DNA of 59,248 bases from Bacteroidales bacterium (GCA_011045955.1 DSBV01000083.1:1-59248); one strand, 5' to 3'; counted from the stretch's first letter, positions 1 through 10,776 are shown. Notes: generated by a model from the letters alone, not told the origin. Program-made: numbers and translations.

Positions 1-103
1 GAGGACGAATATAGAGCTTATTTCCATTCAGCGGAAGAGAGCGGGATTTTTTCCCCTCTCTTTGCTGAAAAAATATTGATGTCATCCTCACCGAAAGTTG
101 CAT

Positions 104-741
104 TTATTGGTTGAATTTAGGTCGTAAAAATTCGCCGTTTTTTTCTTTTGCTTTATGACCAAGAGGTTCAATAATCTTAGTATATAATTCTGTGACACCA
201 GAAATGAACTCCCAGAACCTTTGGCCGCAATACTTGAAGTAATCTCCTTTATCGGGATTATTATCTCTACCATAACAACATCCGTTTACAGCAACTATGT
301 TTAACTGTGAGTTACTTGTTCTCAAAGTCTTTTTAGCAGTCTTAAAATCGGCAACCATTTTAGCAATTTGAGAACTGTTGCCCCAATTTGGGCCTGATTT
401 TATCGTTACAATATATCTTATTCCACTATTATCAAATTCTAAATCAACACCAGTAATACCCGATTTGTAGCCTCTGTAAACTTTACTATTAATAAAAATT
501 ACGAGACCTTCAAGCCAATCGCCAAATAAGTTTCTTCGTTTGAAGAAATATGCGCATCTACAATTCCTCGGATTATCTGCTAGGCCGTTAAGACATATTT
601 AACTTTGAAAAGATATGGATTCTTGCGTTTAAGAACTTGTGTAAGTCTTAACCCATCGAGGCTGCTAATTCGTTTTTGGTGAAATATTCCTATGTTTTCC
701 TCAACGTATTGCAATACGTCATTCAAACTAAGTTTTTCCAT
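104..741 (-). pseudogene. Broken type II restriction endonuclease (PmeII-like)
   Basis: Conceptual translation from the ATG at 741 reads cleanly for about 53 codons, hits an in-frame TAG at 580-582, then needs a one-base frame change near 524-530 to continue into the open part that ends at the TAA at 104. The joined protein resembles PmeII-family type II endonucleases from memory. A PD-(D/E)xK-like core is visible: GVDLEF, then TIKSGPNWGN about 12 residues later. The C-terminus looks shorter than the family. The start overlaps the 3' end of the methyltransferase by 14 bases, a normal R-M arrangement. With a stop and a frameshift the enzyme should be inactive. Family name is medium confidence; broken state is seen directly. 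Bases 1-103 hold only an imperfect hairpin (29-67) and no gene. Confidence 0.7.
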
Positions 742-1577
742 ACTTTACATTTGGTTCAAATAAATAAAGTTCAACGGATTTTAATTGTTGCTTTACCATT
801 TCATAATATTGGGGAACAATGTCAATGCCAATAGAATTTCTTCTCATTCTATTGGCAACAACTAATGTTGTACCCGAACCCATAAATGTATCAAGAACGG
901 TGTCATTTTCTTTGGTAAAGAGTTTAATAAACCATTCTGGCAACTCTTCAGGGAATGCTGCGCTATGATTTTTATTGCTACACTCAGTAGCCAAATGCAA
1001 AACATTGGTTGGATAGGCCCTATCTCTATTTAACCAGTTAGAAATGTTCTTTCCAAAACCACTTCCCACTCTTGAATTATCTCTGATTTTATCTTTGATA
1101 GTTTTTTTAACCTAGATTTTGCCCAATCCCCCATTGGAACCATTACTTATTCCTGATACATATTAAATTTTCGGTCTTTATTAAATTGAAGCAAGCGCTC
1201 CCAAGCGTCACGAAATCGATTAGGCCACTTCCTTGGATATGAGTTTTTTTTTATGCCAAATAAACTCTTCTGTCCAAAGCCATCCTTGCTTTCTCATCTC
1301 TAAAATGAGTTCTATAACATAAGTGCTTCTTTCTCCTTCAACAACTTTTTCCTTAATGTTTAATTATAAAAGTTCCTGTCGGCTTAAGCACCCTTAATAG
1401 TTGATAGGAAATGGGCAAAAACCATCCAACGTATTTGTCGGGGTGAATACCGCCATATGTATTTTTTCGCTGATCAGCGTAAGGAGGAGAAGTAAAAATT
1501 AAATCCACTGAATTGTCAGGCAGTAACCTTAATTGCTCTTTGCAGTCCCCCAAGTATAAATCTGTTTTTATCTCCAT
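728..1577 (-). pseudogene. Broken DNA methyltransferase of the same R-M pair
   Basis: The N-terminal half (from ATG 1577) carries the catalytic motif TSPPY, expected for an N4-cytosine or N6-adenine methyltransferase, plus LYLGDCKEQLRLLPDNSVDL. The C-terminal half (728-1069) carries the AdoMet-binding motif DTFMGSGTT and ends GIDIVPQYYEMVKQQL. Between them (about 1070-1355) the reading frame must be changed several times: the frame stops just after TGTFIIKH, then residues resembling WLWTEEFIWHKK are readable in another frame, with further slips in A-runs near 1245 and again near 1090. All parts of one beta-class MTase are present but not in one frame. Homopolymer location of the slips means sequencing error is an alternative, but the partner endonuclease is broken too, which favours real decay. 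Confidence 0.8.
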
Positions 1578-1810
1578 TTATTACTGTCCTATATTATATA
1601 GCAAAATTACTTTTTTTATCGTTTAATTTTACTAAAATGTTTCGAAGTTGTTAACAGTTTAAGTTTTCAGATTTGAATATTTTATCTGACTAAAACTTCA
1701 TTAATAACTTGACTATAAGCCTTAAAAAAATTACCACAGTGGTTCGTATTTTTTACCCACTAATTTTCTACCATTCTCCAAACCTGTTCCAATCTCCATG
1801 TCCCGTATAA

Positions 1811-1836
1811 ACAAAAAAGGGTTGCCTTGGCAACCT
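1811..1836 (-). terminator. Rho-independent terminator of the rimP-nusA-infB operon
   Basis: A perfect GGTTGCC/GGCAACC hairpin (1819-1835) lies 24 bases beyond the infB stop, followed on the minus strand by a run of six T. Bases 1578-1810 hold no gene that I can see. Confidence 0.8.
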
Positions 1837-1859
1837 TTTACGCTATTATATTGAGTTTT

Positions 1860-4793
1860 TTAAAGTTTCCGCTTAACCTCAACCTCCTGGAATCCCTCAA
1901 CAAAATCTCCAACCTTGATATCGTTGAAGTTCTTGATGTTTAAGCCGCACTCAAAGCCTGCTGAAACCTCGCGAACATCGTCCTTGAAACGCTTGAGCGA
2001 TTCAAGCTCGCCGGTGTAGATAACAATACCATCGCGGATAAGGCGAACCTTATTGTTACGCGAGATTTTCCCTTCGCGAACAATACATCCGGCTACAGTT
2101 CCAACTTTGGTTATCTTGAAGGTTTCAAGCACCTCAGCCGAACCGGTAATCTCCTCCTTAATCTCAGGTGCAAGCATGCCCTCAATGGCGTCCTTAATCT
2201 CATTAATGGCATCGTAGATGATGGAGTACAGGCGAATGTCAATTTCTTCCTTCTCGGCTAGTTTACGGGCGCCTGCCGAGGGACGAACCTGGAAGCCAAT
2301 CACAATGGCGTTTGATGCCGCTGCAAGCAGGATATCCGACTCGGAAATCTGACCAACCGCCTTATGAATTACGTTAACTTGCACTTGCTCAGTGGAGAGT
2401 TTGATGAGGGCATCGGATAGCGCCTCAATTGAACCGTCCACATCGCCTTTTACCACCAGGTTAAGCTCCCTGAAGTTGCCAATGGCAATACGGCGCCCAA
2501 TTTCGTCGAGGGTGATATGCTTTTTGGTCTTCATGCTTTGCATGCGTACAAGTTGCTCGCGCTTGTTGGCAATTTCGCGAGCCTCACGGTCGGAGTCGAG
2601 TATGTTAAAGTAATCGCCAGCCTGGGGAGCTCCGTTCAAGCCAATTACCTGAACAGGAGTAGATGGGCCAGCTTCATGGATACGCTGACCACGCTCGTTA
2701 AACATGGCTTTTACGTGGCCGTAGTAAATCCCGGCCAGCATGATATCGCCCTGGAGAAGTGTTCCGTTCTGAACAAGAACGGTGGTAACGTATCCCCTAC
2801 CCTTGTCGAGTGCCGATTCGATAACCGTTCCTGAAGCACGCTTATTGGGATTGGCCTTAAGGTCTTTTAGCTCGGCCTCAAGCAATACCTTTTCGAGTAG
2901 CTTTTCAACGTTCAAGCCTTGTTTTGCCGAAATCTCCTGGCACTGGTATTTACCGCCCCAGTCCTCAACCAGGTAGTTCATGTTAGCCAGTTCCCCCTTA
3001 ATTCGCTCGGGGTCGGCGGTTGGTTTATCAATCTTATTGATAGCAAAAACAATGGGTACCCCAGCTGCACTGGCGTGATTAATGGCCTCAACGGTTTGGG
3101 GCATCACGGCATCGTCGGCGGCAACCACGATAATGGCAACGTCGGTTAGCTTAGCACCACGCGCACGCATGGCGGTAAAAGCCTCATGACCCGGAGTGTC
3201 GAGGAATGTAATCTTTCGTCCATCCTCAAGCTCAACACTGTATGCACCTATATGCTGGGTAATACCACCAGCCTCGCCGGCAATTACGTTGGTATGCCTG
3301 ATGTAGTCGAGCAGCGATGTTTTACCATGGTCAACGTGACCCATTACGGTTACTATGGGCGGGCGAGGTTTCAAATCCTTAGGTTTGTCCTCTTCCTCCT
3401 CCTTGATAACCTCCTGAACATCAACGCTAACAAACTCAACCTTATAGCCAAACTCATCGGCTACCAGGGCCATGGTCTCGGCATCGAGTCGCTGGTTAAT
3501 GGAAACCATCAGGCCAAGGTTCATGCACATGTCAATAACATCGGTAATCGGAACATTCATCATGGCAGCCAGTTCGTTGGCCGAAACGAACTCCGAAACC
3601 TTAAGCACTTGTTTCTCCTGCTCCTGGCGTTCAAGCTCCTCGCGCTGACGGGCGCTAAGAATTTCTCGTTTCTCGCGGCGATACTTGGAACTTTTGGTTT
3701 TCCCCTTGCTGGTTAACCTTGCCAGGGTTTCCTTAATCTGACGCTGAACCTCTTCCTCGTCAACCTCAGGCCTAATTACTTTCTTCTTATTCTTCTTTTT
3801 GAGTTTTTTGGCTTTATGGTCGTCCTTATTGACTTCCTTATCAACTTTAACCTCTTGGGGTTGTTCAACGCCTACCTTATCGCTCTTTTTGATGCGTTTC
3901 CGCTTCTTTTTTTTGCCGTCCTTATCGAAATCGGACGATGAGGCAACCGGTTTTTTCTTTACCTCGAACTGGCTGAGGTCAATTTTACCCTTAATGGTTG
4001 GGCCAGAAAGCTTTTCAACCTCGGCCTTGTACACCTTGGGCTCAGTTTCCTGTGTACTGGCAGTAACCTCGGGTTCAGCAGGTTCAGGCTTTTCAGCCTC
4101 GCTGGCAGGTTTCTTAATCACCACCTTGGGTTGAGACTTTTCGTCCTTCTGATGAGGTTGATGTTCAGTTTTTTTATGCTCACCATGTTTAGGGGTTTTG
4201 CCTGCCTTATCTATATCAATTTTCCCAACCACTTTAGGCGCATCAACCTTAACGTTAGGTTTTATAACCTCTTCGGGCTGAGGCATTTCCTTTTTTTCCT
4301 CTTTTGGGGTCGAAGGCTGATCCTTTACGGGCGCAGGCTTTTCTTCGGGTTTAGGCTCGGATTTAGGTTCTTTGGGCTTTTTGCCTAAAGTATCGAGGTC
4401 AATCTTACCCTTTACCTTAAGGTCAATTTTAGGTTTTTCAACCTCAATGGTTGGGGCTGATGCTTCTATGGTGTTTGTTTTAATGATTATCTCTTCGTCC
4501 GATGATTCATCGGAGAAATCATCCTCGTCTTTTTCAATATCGTCAATTGATATTGTTTTCTTTTTATCCCTTAAAGCCTTAAGGTTTTCCTTTTGTTGCT
4601 CAGTTTTTTTCTTAAGGTCTAGCTCGCTGCCAAACTCTATCTCAAGAATAGTGACAACATCCTGGTCAACCTTAGCATTGGGATTGTTTTCCACATCGTA
4701 ACCTCGTTTGTGGAGAAACTCTACTAACGTTCCCACGCCAACGTTGAACTCTTTTGCCAGTTTACTGAGCCTGATTTTATTATCGCTTGTCAT
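1860..4793 (-). CDS. infB: Translation initiation factor IF-2
   Basis: GTPase that delivers initiator tRNA to the 30S subunit and drives subunit joining. The 977-residue protein has an N-terminal IF2_N helix-turn module (residues 1-55), a long charged linker of Lys/Glu/Pro-rich repeats (about 60-390), a second IF2_N domain (about 400-450), then the G domain starting near residue 480 with G1 GHVDHGKT, G3 DTPGHEAF, G4 NKID and G5 SAK, followed by domains II-IV. The linker contains recurring blocks of the type KxKGKIDLxxLGKKP, typical for Bacteroidota IF-2 and reason for the large size. It is the last gene of rimP-nusA-infB on the minus strand; the terminator follows directly. The initiator tRNA, its substrate, is encoded at 40156-40228. 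Confidence 0.98.
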   Translation of the reverse strand: MTSDNKIRLSKLAKEFNVGVGTLVEFLHKRGYDVENNPNAKVDQDVVTILEIEFGSELDLKKKTEQQKENLKALRDKKKTISIDDIEKDEDDFSDESSDEEIIIKTNTIEASAPTIEVEKPKIDLKVKGKIDLDTLGKKPKEPKSEPKPEEKPAPVKDQPSTPKEEKKEMPQPEEVIKPNVKVDAPKVVGKIDIDKAGKTPKHGEHKKTEHQPHQKDEKSQPKVVIKKPASEAEKPEPAEPEVTASTQETEPKVYKAEVEKLSGPTIKGKIDLSQFEVKKKPVASSSDFDKDGKKKKRKRIKKSDKVGVEQPQEVKVDKEVNKDDHKAKKLKKKNKKKVIRPEVDEEEVQRQIKETLARLTSKGKTKSSKYRREKREILSARQREELERQEQEKQVLKVSEFVSANELAAMMNVPITDVIDMCMNLGLMVSINQRLDAETMALVADEFGYKVEFVSVDVQEVIKEEEEDKPKDLKPRPPIVTVMGHVDHGKTSLLDYIRHTNVIAGEAGGITQHIGAYSVELEDGRKITFLDTPGHEAFTAMRARGAKLTDVAIIVVAADDAVMPQTVEAINHASAAGVPIVFAINKIDKPTADPERIKGELANMNYLVEDWGGKYQCQEISAKQGLNVEKLLEKVLLEAELKDLKANPNKRASGTVIESALDKGRGYVTTVLVQNGTLLQGDIMLAGIYYGHVKAMFNERGQRIHEAGPSTPVQVIGLNGAPQAGDYFNILDSDREAREIANKREQLVRMQSMKTKKHITLDEIGRRIAIGNFRELNLVVKGDVDGSIEALSDALIKLSTEQVQVNVIHKAVGQISESDILLAAASNAIVIGFQVRPSAGARKLAEKEEIDIRLYSIIYDAINEIKDAIEGMLAPEIKEEITGSAEVLETFKITKVGTVAGCIVREGKISRNNKVRLIRDGIVIYTGELESLKRFKDDVREVSAGFECGLNIKNFNDIKVGDFVEGFQEVEVKRKL

Positions 4794-4849
4794 AAAGGTT
4801 TCTTCCCCTGATTTATTTATTACTTTGCAAAACTAAACTAATAGCAAAA

Positions 4850-6088
4850 CTATTCAAATTCTGACTTCAAAATTCTTAGGATTTCCTTAACGGTTTCTTC
4901 CTCCAGGTCGGTACGTTTAACAAGTTCATCGAATGGTATTTCAAGCACGCTCTTGGCTGTATCGCACCCAATGCCCTTAAGAACTTCAATAATCCATTCG
5001 TCAATCTCGTCAACAAATTCATCGATGCTAACATCCTCCTCGTCCTCACCTGCCGACTCACGGTAAACATCAATCTCGTAACCGGTAAGCTGGCTTGCCA
5101 GCTTGATGTTATACCCACCCTTGCCAATGGCCAGCGATACCTCCGATGGCTTTAGGTAAACCTCGGCACGCTTGTTTTCCTCATCAATCTTGATGGACGA
5201 AATTTTTGCAGGGCTTAGTGCGCGCTGTATAAACAGCTGGGTATTTGTGGTATAGTTGATTACATCGATACTTTCGTTCCTGAGTTCGCGAACAATGCCA
5301 TGTATGCGGCTACCCTTCATACCCACACAGGCACCAACCGGGTCAACACGCTCATCGTACGATTCAACGGCAACCTTAGCCCTTTCACCAGGGATTCGAA
5401 CAATCTTTTTAATGGTGATTAAGCCATCGAAAATTTCGGGCACCTCAAGTTCAAATAGCCGTTCCAGAAAGGCATTGGCTGTTCTTGAAAGTATGATTTG
5501 AGGGTTGTTATTACGCATCTCTACCTTGTAAACCACGGCACGAATGCTGTCGCCTTTGCGGTAAAAGTCGGATGGAATTTGTTCGCTTTTGGGGAGTATA
5601 AGTTCATTCCCTTCGTCGTCGAGCACAAGGATTTCCTTTTTCCAAACCTGGTAAACCTCTCCGGTAATTATTTCGCCAATCCTGTCCTTGTACTTACTGT
5701 AAAGGTTGTTGCGCTCCAGCTCCATGATTCGCGATGTAAGATTTTGGCGAAGCGCTAAAATAGCCCTGCGGCCAAATTCCGAAAGCGAAACCTCCGATGT
5801 TACCTCCTCGCCAACCTCGTAATCCTCGTCAATCTTGCGGGCATCGGAAAGTGATATTTGACGGTTTGGGTCCTCCACCGAGCCATCCTCAACCACCTCG
5901 CGATTTCGGTAAATTACAAAATCGCCCTTATCTATGTTGATAATTATATCAAAGTTGTCGTCGGAACCGTATAGCTTAACCAACATGCTGCGGAAAACAT
6001 CCTCAAGCACACTCATCATGGTTGGCCTGTCAATATTCTTGAGTTCCTTAAACTCCAGAAACGAATCAATTAAGTTCAGATTATCCAT
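4850..6088 (-). CDS. nusA: Transcription termination/antitermination factor NusA
   Basis: RNA polymerase-associated factor that modulates pausing, termination and antitermination. The 412-residue protein has the N-terminal RNAP-binding domain (1-125), an S1 domain (about 135-200, GEIITGEVYQVWKKEI), and two KH domains (about 230-350, with VGACVGMKGSRI and AIGKGGYNIKLA). A short acidic linker and one helix-hairpin-helix-like segment (IIEVLKGIGCDTAKSV) form the C-terminus; the acidic repeats of E. coli NusA are absent, which is normal for Bacteroidota. It sits between rimP (26 bases upstream) and infB (56 bases downstream). In E. coli NusA regulates its own operon through leader terminators; the hairpin at 6607-6625 makes a comparable control conceivable here. 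Confidence 0.97.
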   Translation of the reverse strand: MDNLNLIDSFLEFKELKNIDRPTMMSVLEDVFRSMLVKLYGSDDNFDIIINIDKGDFVIYRNREVVEDGSVEDPNRQISLSDARKIDEDYEVGEEVTSEVSLSEFGRRAILALRQNLTSRIMELERNNLYSKYKDRIGEIITGEVYQVWKKEILVLDDEGNELILPKSEQIPSDFYRKGDSIRAVVYKVEMRNNNPQIILSRTANAFLERLFELEVPEIFDGLITIKKIVRIPGERAKVAVESYDERVDPVGACVGMKGSRIHGIVRELRNESIDVINYTTNTQLFIQRALSPAKISSIKIDEENKRAEVYLKPSEVSLAIGKGGYNIKLASQLTGYEIDVYRESAGEDEEDVSIDEFVDEIDEWIIEVLKGIGCDTAKSVLEIPFDELVKRTDLEEETVKEILRILKSEFE

Positions 6089-6114
6089 TACTTTAAATAT
6101 TTTTCCCTATTATA

Positions 6115-6582
6115 TCACTTAAACTTAAGAACTACTTTCGCACTTTTAACCTGCTGGTATGCGAACGGAATGGGTTCCAGCACTTCCTGTTTCTTCTTTG
6201 AACCCTCAATGCTTACTTTTTTGCTTACACTGAGCACAAAACCATTATTGTCGGCACTATAAATCACGCCCTTTACCTTTTCACCCGATTTAAGCACAAC
6301 CTCCAATTCTTTACCAATATTTTTAATGAACTGGCGCGGAATTTTTAGGGGTTGACCTAACCCGGCCGAGGTTACCTCCAGCTCAAAATCCTCCCTGTCC
6401 CTATCGAGGGAGGACTCAATCCCTCTGCTAATATTTACACAGGAATCAATTGAAACGCTCTGGTCGCCATCAATGGTTACAACAATCTTGTTATCGCTAC
6501 TAACTGAAACATCGACAAGGAAAAGATTTTCCTTGTCCAGCAAAGGGGTTACAATTTCAACTATGGCATCCTTACTTATCAT
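6115..6582 (-). CDS. rimP: Ribosome maturation factor RimP
   Basis: Assists maturation of the 30S subunit. The 155-residue protein has the two-domain RimP layout: an alpha/beta N-terminal domain (VTIDGDQSVSIDSCVNISRG, with the conserved pattern before SR-I) and a C-terminal SH3-like barrel (EVVLKSGEKVKGVIYSADN). The segment FELEVTSAGLGQPLKIPRQF matches the conserved VSSPGxxRPL signature with Bacteroidota-type substitutions. First gene of the rimP-nusA-infB operon, the order found in most bacteria. ATG at 6582 chosen because it follows the leader hairpin and begins the conserved domain. Confidence 0.95.
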   Translation of the reverse strand: MISKDAIVEIVTPLLDKENLFLVDVSVSSDNKIVVTIDGDQSVSIDSCVNISRGIESSLDRDREDFELEVTSAGLGQPLKIPRQFIKNIGKELEVVLKSGEKVKGVIYSADNNGFVLSVSKKVSIEGSKKKQEVLEPIPFAYQQVKSAKVVLKFK

Positions 6583-6606
6583 CCCTACGCATTTTTTTAA
6601 GCAAAA

Positions 6607-6625
6607 CAGGGGACAAAGTCCCCTG
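6607..6625 (-). promoter_or_regulatory. Leader hairpin, possible attenuator of rimP-nusA-infB
   Basis: Perfect 8-bp stem CAGGGGAC/GTCCCCTG with a 3-base loop, lying between the predicted promoter and the rimP start codon, 25-43 bases upstream of the ATG. On the minus strand it is followed by TTTTG, so it looks like a weak intrinsic terminator. The role as an attenuator is inferred from position only. Confidence 0.5.
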
Positions 6626-6646
6626 CCACTTCCAGCAAAACTTTTG

Positions 6647-6678
6647 CAAATGTAGCAATATTTTCAAAAAATTGCAAA
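6647..6678 (-). promoter_or_regulatory. Bacteroidota-type promoter for rimP-nusA-infB
   Basis: On the minus strand a perfect -7 box TACATTTG (6654-6647) is preceded, 20 bases upstream, by TTTG (6678-6675) as -33 element. Predicted transcription start is near 6640, giving a leader of about 60 bases that contains the hairpin at 6607-6625. Confidence 0.55.
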
Positions 6679-6785
6679 TTATTTGTTTGAAAACCAGCCA
6701 TTGTAATTAAATGGCTAAAGGTATTTTGCGTGTTACGGTTGTAATTTTTTAAAAAAATGCAGTAATTAGCACAAATATTTTTGCT

Positions 6786-7907
6786 TTGAGAATAGCCGTA
6801 AATACAAGACTTTTACTAAAAAATAAGCTCGAGGGTATAGGATGGTTTACCTTTGAGAGTTTTTTTCGAATTACCAAGGAACACCCTGAACATCAATTCT
6901 ATTTCATTTTTGATAGGCCTTACGATAAATCCTTTGTATTTAACAACAACGTAACACCTATAGTTGTTTCGCCTCCTGCGCGTCATCCATTTCTATGGTA
7001 CTACTGGTTTGAGTACAAAATCCCAAAAACACTCAAAGCCATTAAGGCCGATGTTCTCGTATCGCCCGACGGGTACATTTCGTTGAAATCCGATATTTCG
7101 CAGGTAGCAGTTATACACGATATTAACTTTTACCATGCACCAAAGGGTTTACCTTTTTTCACATCGCACTACATGAACCACTTTTTCCCACGTTTTGCCC
7201 AAAAGGCAAAGCGGATAGTTACCGTTAGCCAATTTTCACGTACCGATATTGCCAAGTATTTTAAAATCGATATCAATAAGATAGATGTTGCTTACAATGG
7301 TGCAAGCGATAGTTACAGGCCACTTTCGGAAGATGAAATGAAGCTTATACGAGAGAAGTTCGCCGAGGGTAAACCCTACTTCCTTTTTGTGGGAGCATTT
7401 AATCCGCGTAAGAATGTGGCCCGATTAATTGAAGCCTACGACATATTCAGAAAAAGTACCAACTCAGCCATACAACTCTTGCTTATTGGTGAGCCCATGT
7501 TTAAAACCGATGATATCGACAAAGCCTATAAAAACAGCACCCACAAAAACGATGTTAAATTCCTTGGCAGGAAGGGTCCTGATGAACTCACAAAAATTAC
7601 TGGAGCTGCACATGCAGTAATTTACCCATCAACCTTTGAGGGCTTTGGCATTCCCTTGCTGGAGGCCATGAAGTGCGGCATTCCCATTGCCGCATCTAAT
7701 GCCACAGCAATTCCTGAGATTGCAGGGAATTCAGCCATTTACTTCGACCCCTATTCAGTAGATGAAATGGCCAATGCCATGCAGCGTGTAGCCTACGAAA
7801 CAGAACTGCGTGAGACTCTCAGCGCCAATGCACTGAAGCGACAACAGCAATTCAGTTGGGATAATACCGCCCGGGTATTGTTCAGTAGTATCGAAAAATG
7901 TTTTTAA
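6786..7907 (+). CDS. Family 4 glycosyltransferase
   Basis: Predicted retaining glycosyltransferase with GT-B fold, probably acting in cell-envelope polysaccharide or LPS assembly at the inner face of the membrane. The 373-residue protein starts [11 protein letters not shown], shows the nucleotide-binding half with [20 protein letters not shown] (about 200-220), and the donor-site motif [20 protein letters not shown] (about 283-302) with the two Glu residues of the EX7E signature. Start codon is TTG at 6786; no ATG precedes the conserved N-terminal strand. It is divergent from rimP and overlaps or abuts rnhB, so the two are co-transcribed. Acceptor sugar is not predictable. Confidence 0.9.
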   Translation: MRIAVNTRLLLKNKLEGIGWFTFESFFRITKEHPEHQFYFIFDRPYDKSFVFNNNVTPIVVSPPARHPFLWYYWFEYKIPKTLKAIKADVLVSPDGYISLKSDISQVAVIHDINFYHAPKGLPFFTSHYMNHFFPRFAQKAKRIVTVSQFSRTDIAKYFKIDINKIDVAYNGASDSYRPLSEDEMKLIREKFAEGKPYFLFVGAFNPRKNVARLIEAYDIFRKSTNSAIQLLLIGEPMFKTDDIDKAYKNSTHKNDVKFLGRKGPDELTKITGAAHAVIYPSTFEGFGIPLLEAMKCGIPIAASNATAIPEIAGNSAIYFDPYSVDEMANAMQRVAYETELRETLSANALKRQQQFSWDNTARVLFSSIEKCF

Positions 7908-7909
7908 CC

Positions 7910-8488
7910 ATGCTTAAGCCTTACCTAAATGCCAATGTGATTGAAGCCGGATGCGATGAGGCCGGAAGGGGATGCCTGGCTGGCCCTGTGTTTGCTGCCG
8001 CGGTAATTCTCCCACCCGACTTTAACGACCCGCTCATGGACGATTCCAAGCAGCTTAGCCACAAGCAGCGCATTCAGCTTCGCAAGGTAATTGAGCATTA
8101 CGCCATCGATTGGGCTGTTGCAAGCCTCTCGAACCAGGAGATTGATGAAATCAACATACTTAATGCGTCCATACAGGCCATGCATATTGCCATTGGCAAA
8201 CTCAACAAAGAAAAACCGCAGCATTTGCTTATTGATGGCAACCGCTTTAAACCTTACCCTGGAATACCTCATACATGCTTAGTTAAAGGCGATTCCAAAT
8301 TCCTTTCCATTGCTGCAGCATCGATACTTGCAAAAACCCACCGCGACGAGTTTATGGTGAACATCAGCAAAGAGTTTCCGTTTTACGGTTGGAATATAAA
8401 CAAGGGCTATCCAACCCAAAAGCATAGGGAGAGTATTGCCAAACATGGCACTACACCTTACCACCGGCTAAGTTTTAGGCTATTGTAA
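7910..8488 (+). CDS. rnhB: Ribonuclease HII
   Basis: Cleaves RNA in RNA-DNA hybrids and at single ribonucleotides in DNA. About 192 residues, with the first catalytic block [14 protein letters not shown] (the DEAGRG acidic pair), [15 protein letters not shown] and the late block [20 protein letters not shown], all in the right order and giving the DEDD active site. Two starts are possible: ATG 7898, which overlaps the preceding glycosyltransferase by 10 bases, or ATG 7910, which follows that stop by two bases and gives MLKPYLN before the conserved part. I prefer 7910. C-terminal YHRLSFR also fits the family. Confidence 0.95.
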   Translation: MLKPYLNANVIEAGCDEAGRGCLAGPVFAAAVILPPDFNDPLMDDSKQLSHKQRIQLRKVIEHYAIDWAVASLSNQEIDEINILNASIQAMHIAIGKLNKEKPQHLLIDGNRFKPYPGIPHTCLVKGDSKFLSIAAASILAKTHRDEFMVNISKEFPFYGWNINKGYPTQKHRESIAKHGTTPYHRLSFRLL

Positions 8489-8564
8489 TAATAATAGTGC
8501 GATATAGAATTAAACTAACATCATTTTTTTTTGTCGAAAACAACAAACCCAAAAAATAAATGCC

Positions 8565-10715
8565 ATGACAAAACGATTAACAACACTCTTACTGGGATTT
8601 TTACTCCTGCTTAACTCGGTGCTGAAAGCCGACGAGGGAATGTGGTTGCTCCCACTACTGCAAAAGTACAACATACAAACCATGCAGCAGAAAGGCTTTA
8701 AGCTCACTGCCGATGATATCTACAACCTCAACCAGGCAAGCATAAAGGACGCTGTTATCATTTTTGGCCGTGGTTGCACCGGCGAGGTGGTTTCCGATCA
8801 GGGTCTGGTTCTTACCAACCACCACTGCGGTTACGGGGCCATACAACAGCATAGTACCCCGGAGCACGATTACCTTGAAAATGGTTTCTGGGCAAAATCG
8901 TTCGAAGAGGAGATTCCTACCCCCGGCCTAACTGCCACATTCCTCATTCGTATCGAGGATGTTACTGAGCAGGTTAATGCAGCTTTGAAACCCGAAATGT
9001 CCGAAGCCGACCGCGATAAAGCGGCTATGGAAGTAGGTCGTAAAATTGCCAAGCAGGCAACCGAAGGCACTCACTACAGGGCAAGTGTTCGCAGCTTCTT
9101 TGGCGGTAACCAGTTCTTCCTATTGATTTACGAAGTGTTCAACGATGTTCGCCTGGTAGGCGCTCCCCCATCATCAATCGGTAAGTTTGGCCACGACACG
9201 GACAACTGGATGTGGCCCCGCCACACCGGCGACTTTTCGGTATTCCGCATTTACGCCGGTAATGACAACAAGCCCGCCGATTACTCGCCCGAAAACGTTC
9301 CCTACAAGCCCAAGTATTTTCTACCCATATCGCTTAAGGGGGTAAACAATGGCGACTTTACCATGATAATGGGATACCCCGGAAGCACCCAGCGCTACAT
9401 GACTGCAGTTGAGGTTCAGGAGCGCATGAATATCCTGAATGCCAACAGGATATACGTTAGAGGGATTAAACAGGAAATCTGGCTAAAAGATATGCAAGCC
9501 GACAAGGCCGTTAACATCAAGTATGCATCCAAGTATGCCGGTTCCAGTAATTACTGGAAAAATTCCATTGGCATGAATAAGGCCCTCAAACGCCTCAAGG
9601 TTTACGATTTCAAGAAGCAACAGGAAGAGGAGTTTACCAAATGGGTTCTTGCCTCGCCCGAGCGTCAACAAAAATATGGCGATGCTCTAAATCTGATTAA
9701 CGAAGGTGTTACAGGACGCAAGGAGTACCTCCACGCCGGCCAGTATATCAATGAGGCTCTATTCAGCGGAGCTGAAATAGTTGGCTTTGCCTCCATGACC
9801 CGTTCATTGGCCGATGCCCTTATGAGCAACAAAACCGAGAATATTTCGAAAATCACCAAATCGCTGAAAGCGCGTGCCGAGAACTTCTACAAGAACTACA
9901 ACTCCCCTACCGACCAAAAAACCTCCAGGGCCATGTTCCACATTTTCATGGAAAATGTTCCCCTTACCTATCAGCCTGAAATTTTCAATACCATCAGAAC
10001 AAAGTACAAGGGTGATGTTGATAAGTTCATCGACCAGATGTTTGCCAAAACCATGTTCACTGACCAGGCTAAGTTCAACGCGTTCCTCGACAAGCCAACC
10101 CTAAAGGTTCTTGAAAAAGACCCTATTTACATTGCAGCGGTTTCCATATCGAACAAAGCCGAGGAACTTAGAAATGCAATGGCACCATATAACGAAAAAT
10201 TACAACGTGGACAGCGTCTATACATAGCTGGTGTACTCGAAATGAACGAGGGTAAAGCCATGTACCCCGATGCAAACTTCACCATGCGCCTCACCTACGG
10301 TGAAATTAAGGATTACTTCCCCATGGATGCGGTACATTATGATTACCTCACCACCCTCGACGGGGTTATGGAGAAGGAAGACCCCGATAACTGGGAATTT
10401 GTAGTTCCTGAAAAACTTAAAGAATTATACAACTCAAAGGATTACGGCCGTTACGGTAAAGATGGCAAGATGCCCGTAGCATTTATCTCAACCAACGATA
10501 TTACCGGCGGTAATTCGGGTAGCCCTGTAATGAACGGCAATGGCGAGCTTATTGGTATTGCGTTCGATGGCAACTGGGAGGCCATGAGCGGTGACATTGT
10601 TTTTGAAAACAAGATGCAGCGTACCATATCGGTTGACATCCGCTACGTACTCTTTGTAATTGACAAGTATGCTGGGGCTACCCGACTAATTGACGAAATG
10701 AAAATTATTGAGTAG
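8565..10715 (+). CDS. dpp7: S46 family dipeptidyl-peptidase, DPP7-type
   Basis: Periplasmic serine peptidase releasing dipeptides from peptide N-termini, supporting growth on proteins. The 716-residue protein has a signal peptide (about 1-22, hydrophobic LLLGFLLLLN, then KADEG). The chymotrypsin-like triad is readable: His in LTNHHCGYG (H86/H87), Asp in the region GKFGHDTDNWMWPR, and Ser651 in GGNSGSPV. The residue at the S1-specificity site is Gly669 in AFDGNWEAMSGD; DPP11, specific for Asp/Glu, has Arg in the equivalent FDRN. So DPP7-like preference for hydrophobic or aliphatic P1 is predicted from established S46 work. It stands alone, 76 bases after rnhB, and is closed by a strong terminator. 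Confidence 0.95.
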   Translation: MTKRLTTLLLGFLLLLNSVLKADEGMWLLPLLQKYNIQTMQQKGFKLTADDIYNLNQASIKDAVIIFGRGCTGEVVSDQGLVLTNHHCGYGAIQQHSTPEHDYLENGFWAKSFEEEIPTPGLTATFLIRIEDVTEQVNAALKPEMSEADRDKAAMEVGRKIAKQATEGTHYRASVRSFFGGNQFFLLIYEVFNDVRLVGAPPSSIGKFGHDTDNWMWPRHTGDFSVFRIYAGNDNKPADYSPENVPYKPKYFLPISLKGVNNGDFTMIMGYPGSTQRYMTAVEVQERMNILNANRIYVRGIKQEIWLKDMQADKAVNIKYASKYAGSSNYWKNSIGMNKALKRLKVYDFKKQQEEEFTKWVLASPERQQKYGDALNLINEGVTGRKEYLHAGQYINEALFSGAEIVGFASMTRSLADALMSNKTENISKITKSLKARAENFYKNYNSPTDQKTSRAMFHIFMENVPLTYQPEIFNTIRTKYKGDVDKFIDQMFAKTMFTDQAKFNAFLDKPTLKVLEKDPIYIAAVSISNKAEELRNAMAPYNEKLQRGQRLYIAGVLEMNEGKAMYPDANFTMRLTYGEIKDYFPMDAVHYDYLTTLDGVMEKEDPDNWEFVVPEKLKELYNSKDYGRYGKDGKMPVAFISTNDITGGNSGSPVMNGNGELIGIAFDGNWEAMSGDIVFENKMQRTISVDIRYVLFVIDKYAGATRLIDEMKIIE

Positions 10716-10737
10716 TACACCTAACAACCATAAAAAA

Positions 10738-10761
10738 GCCGAGTAAATACTCGGCTTTTTT
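10738..10761 (+). terminator. Rho-independent terminator after the peptidase gene
   Basis: Perfect 8-bp stem GCCGAGTA/TACTCGGC with AA loop (10738-10755), followed by six T. It begins 22 bases after the stop codon. Confidence 0.92.
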
Positions 10762-10776
10762 ATTTACCCAAAATTA

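Noticed and set aside
6776-6783. TATTTTTG as promoter of the glycosyltransferase
   Set aside because: It ends two bases before the TTG start codon, so the transcript would begin inside the coding region; no -33 element at proper spacing.
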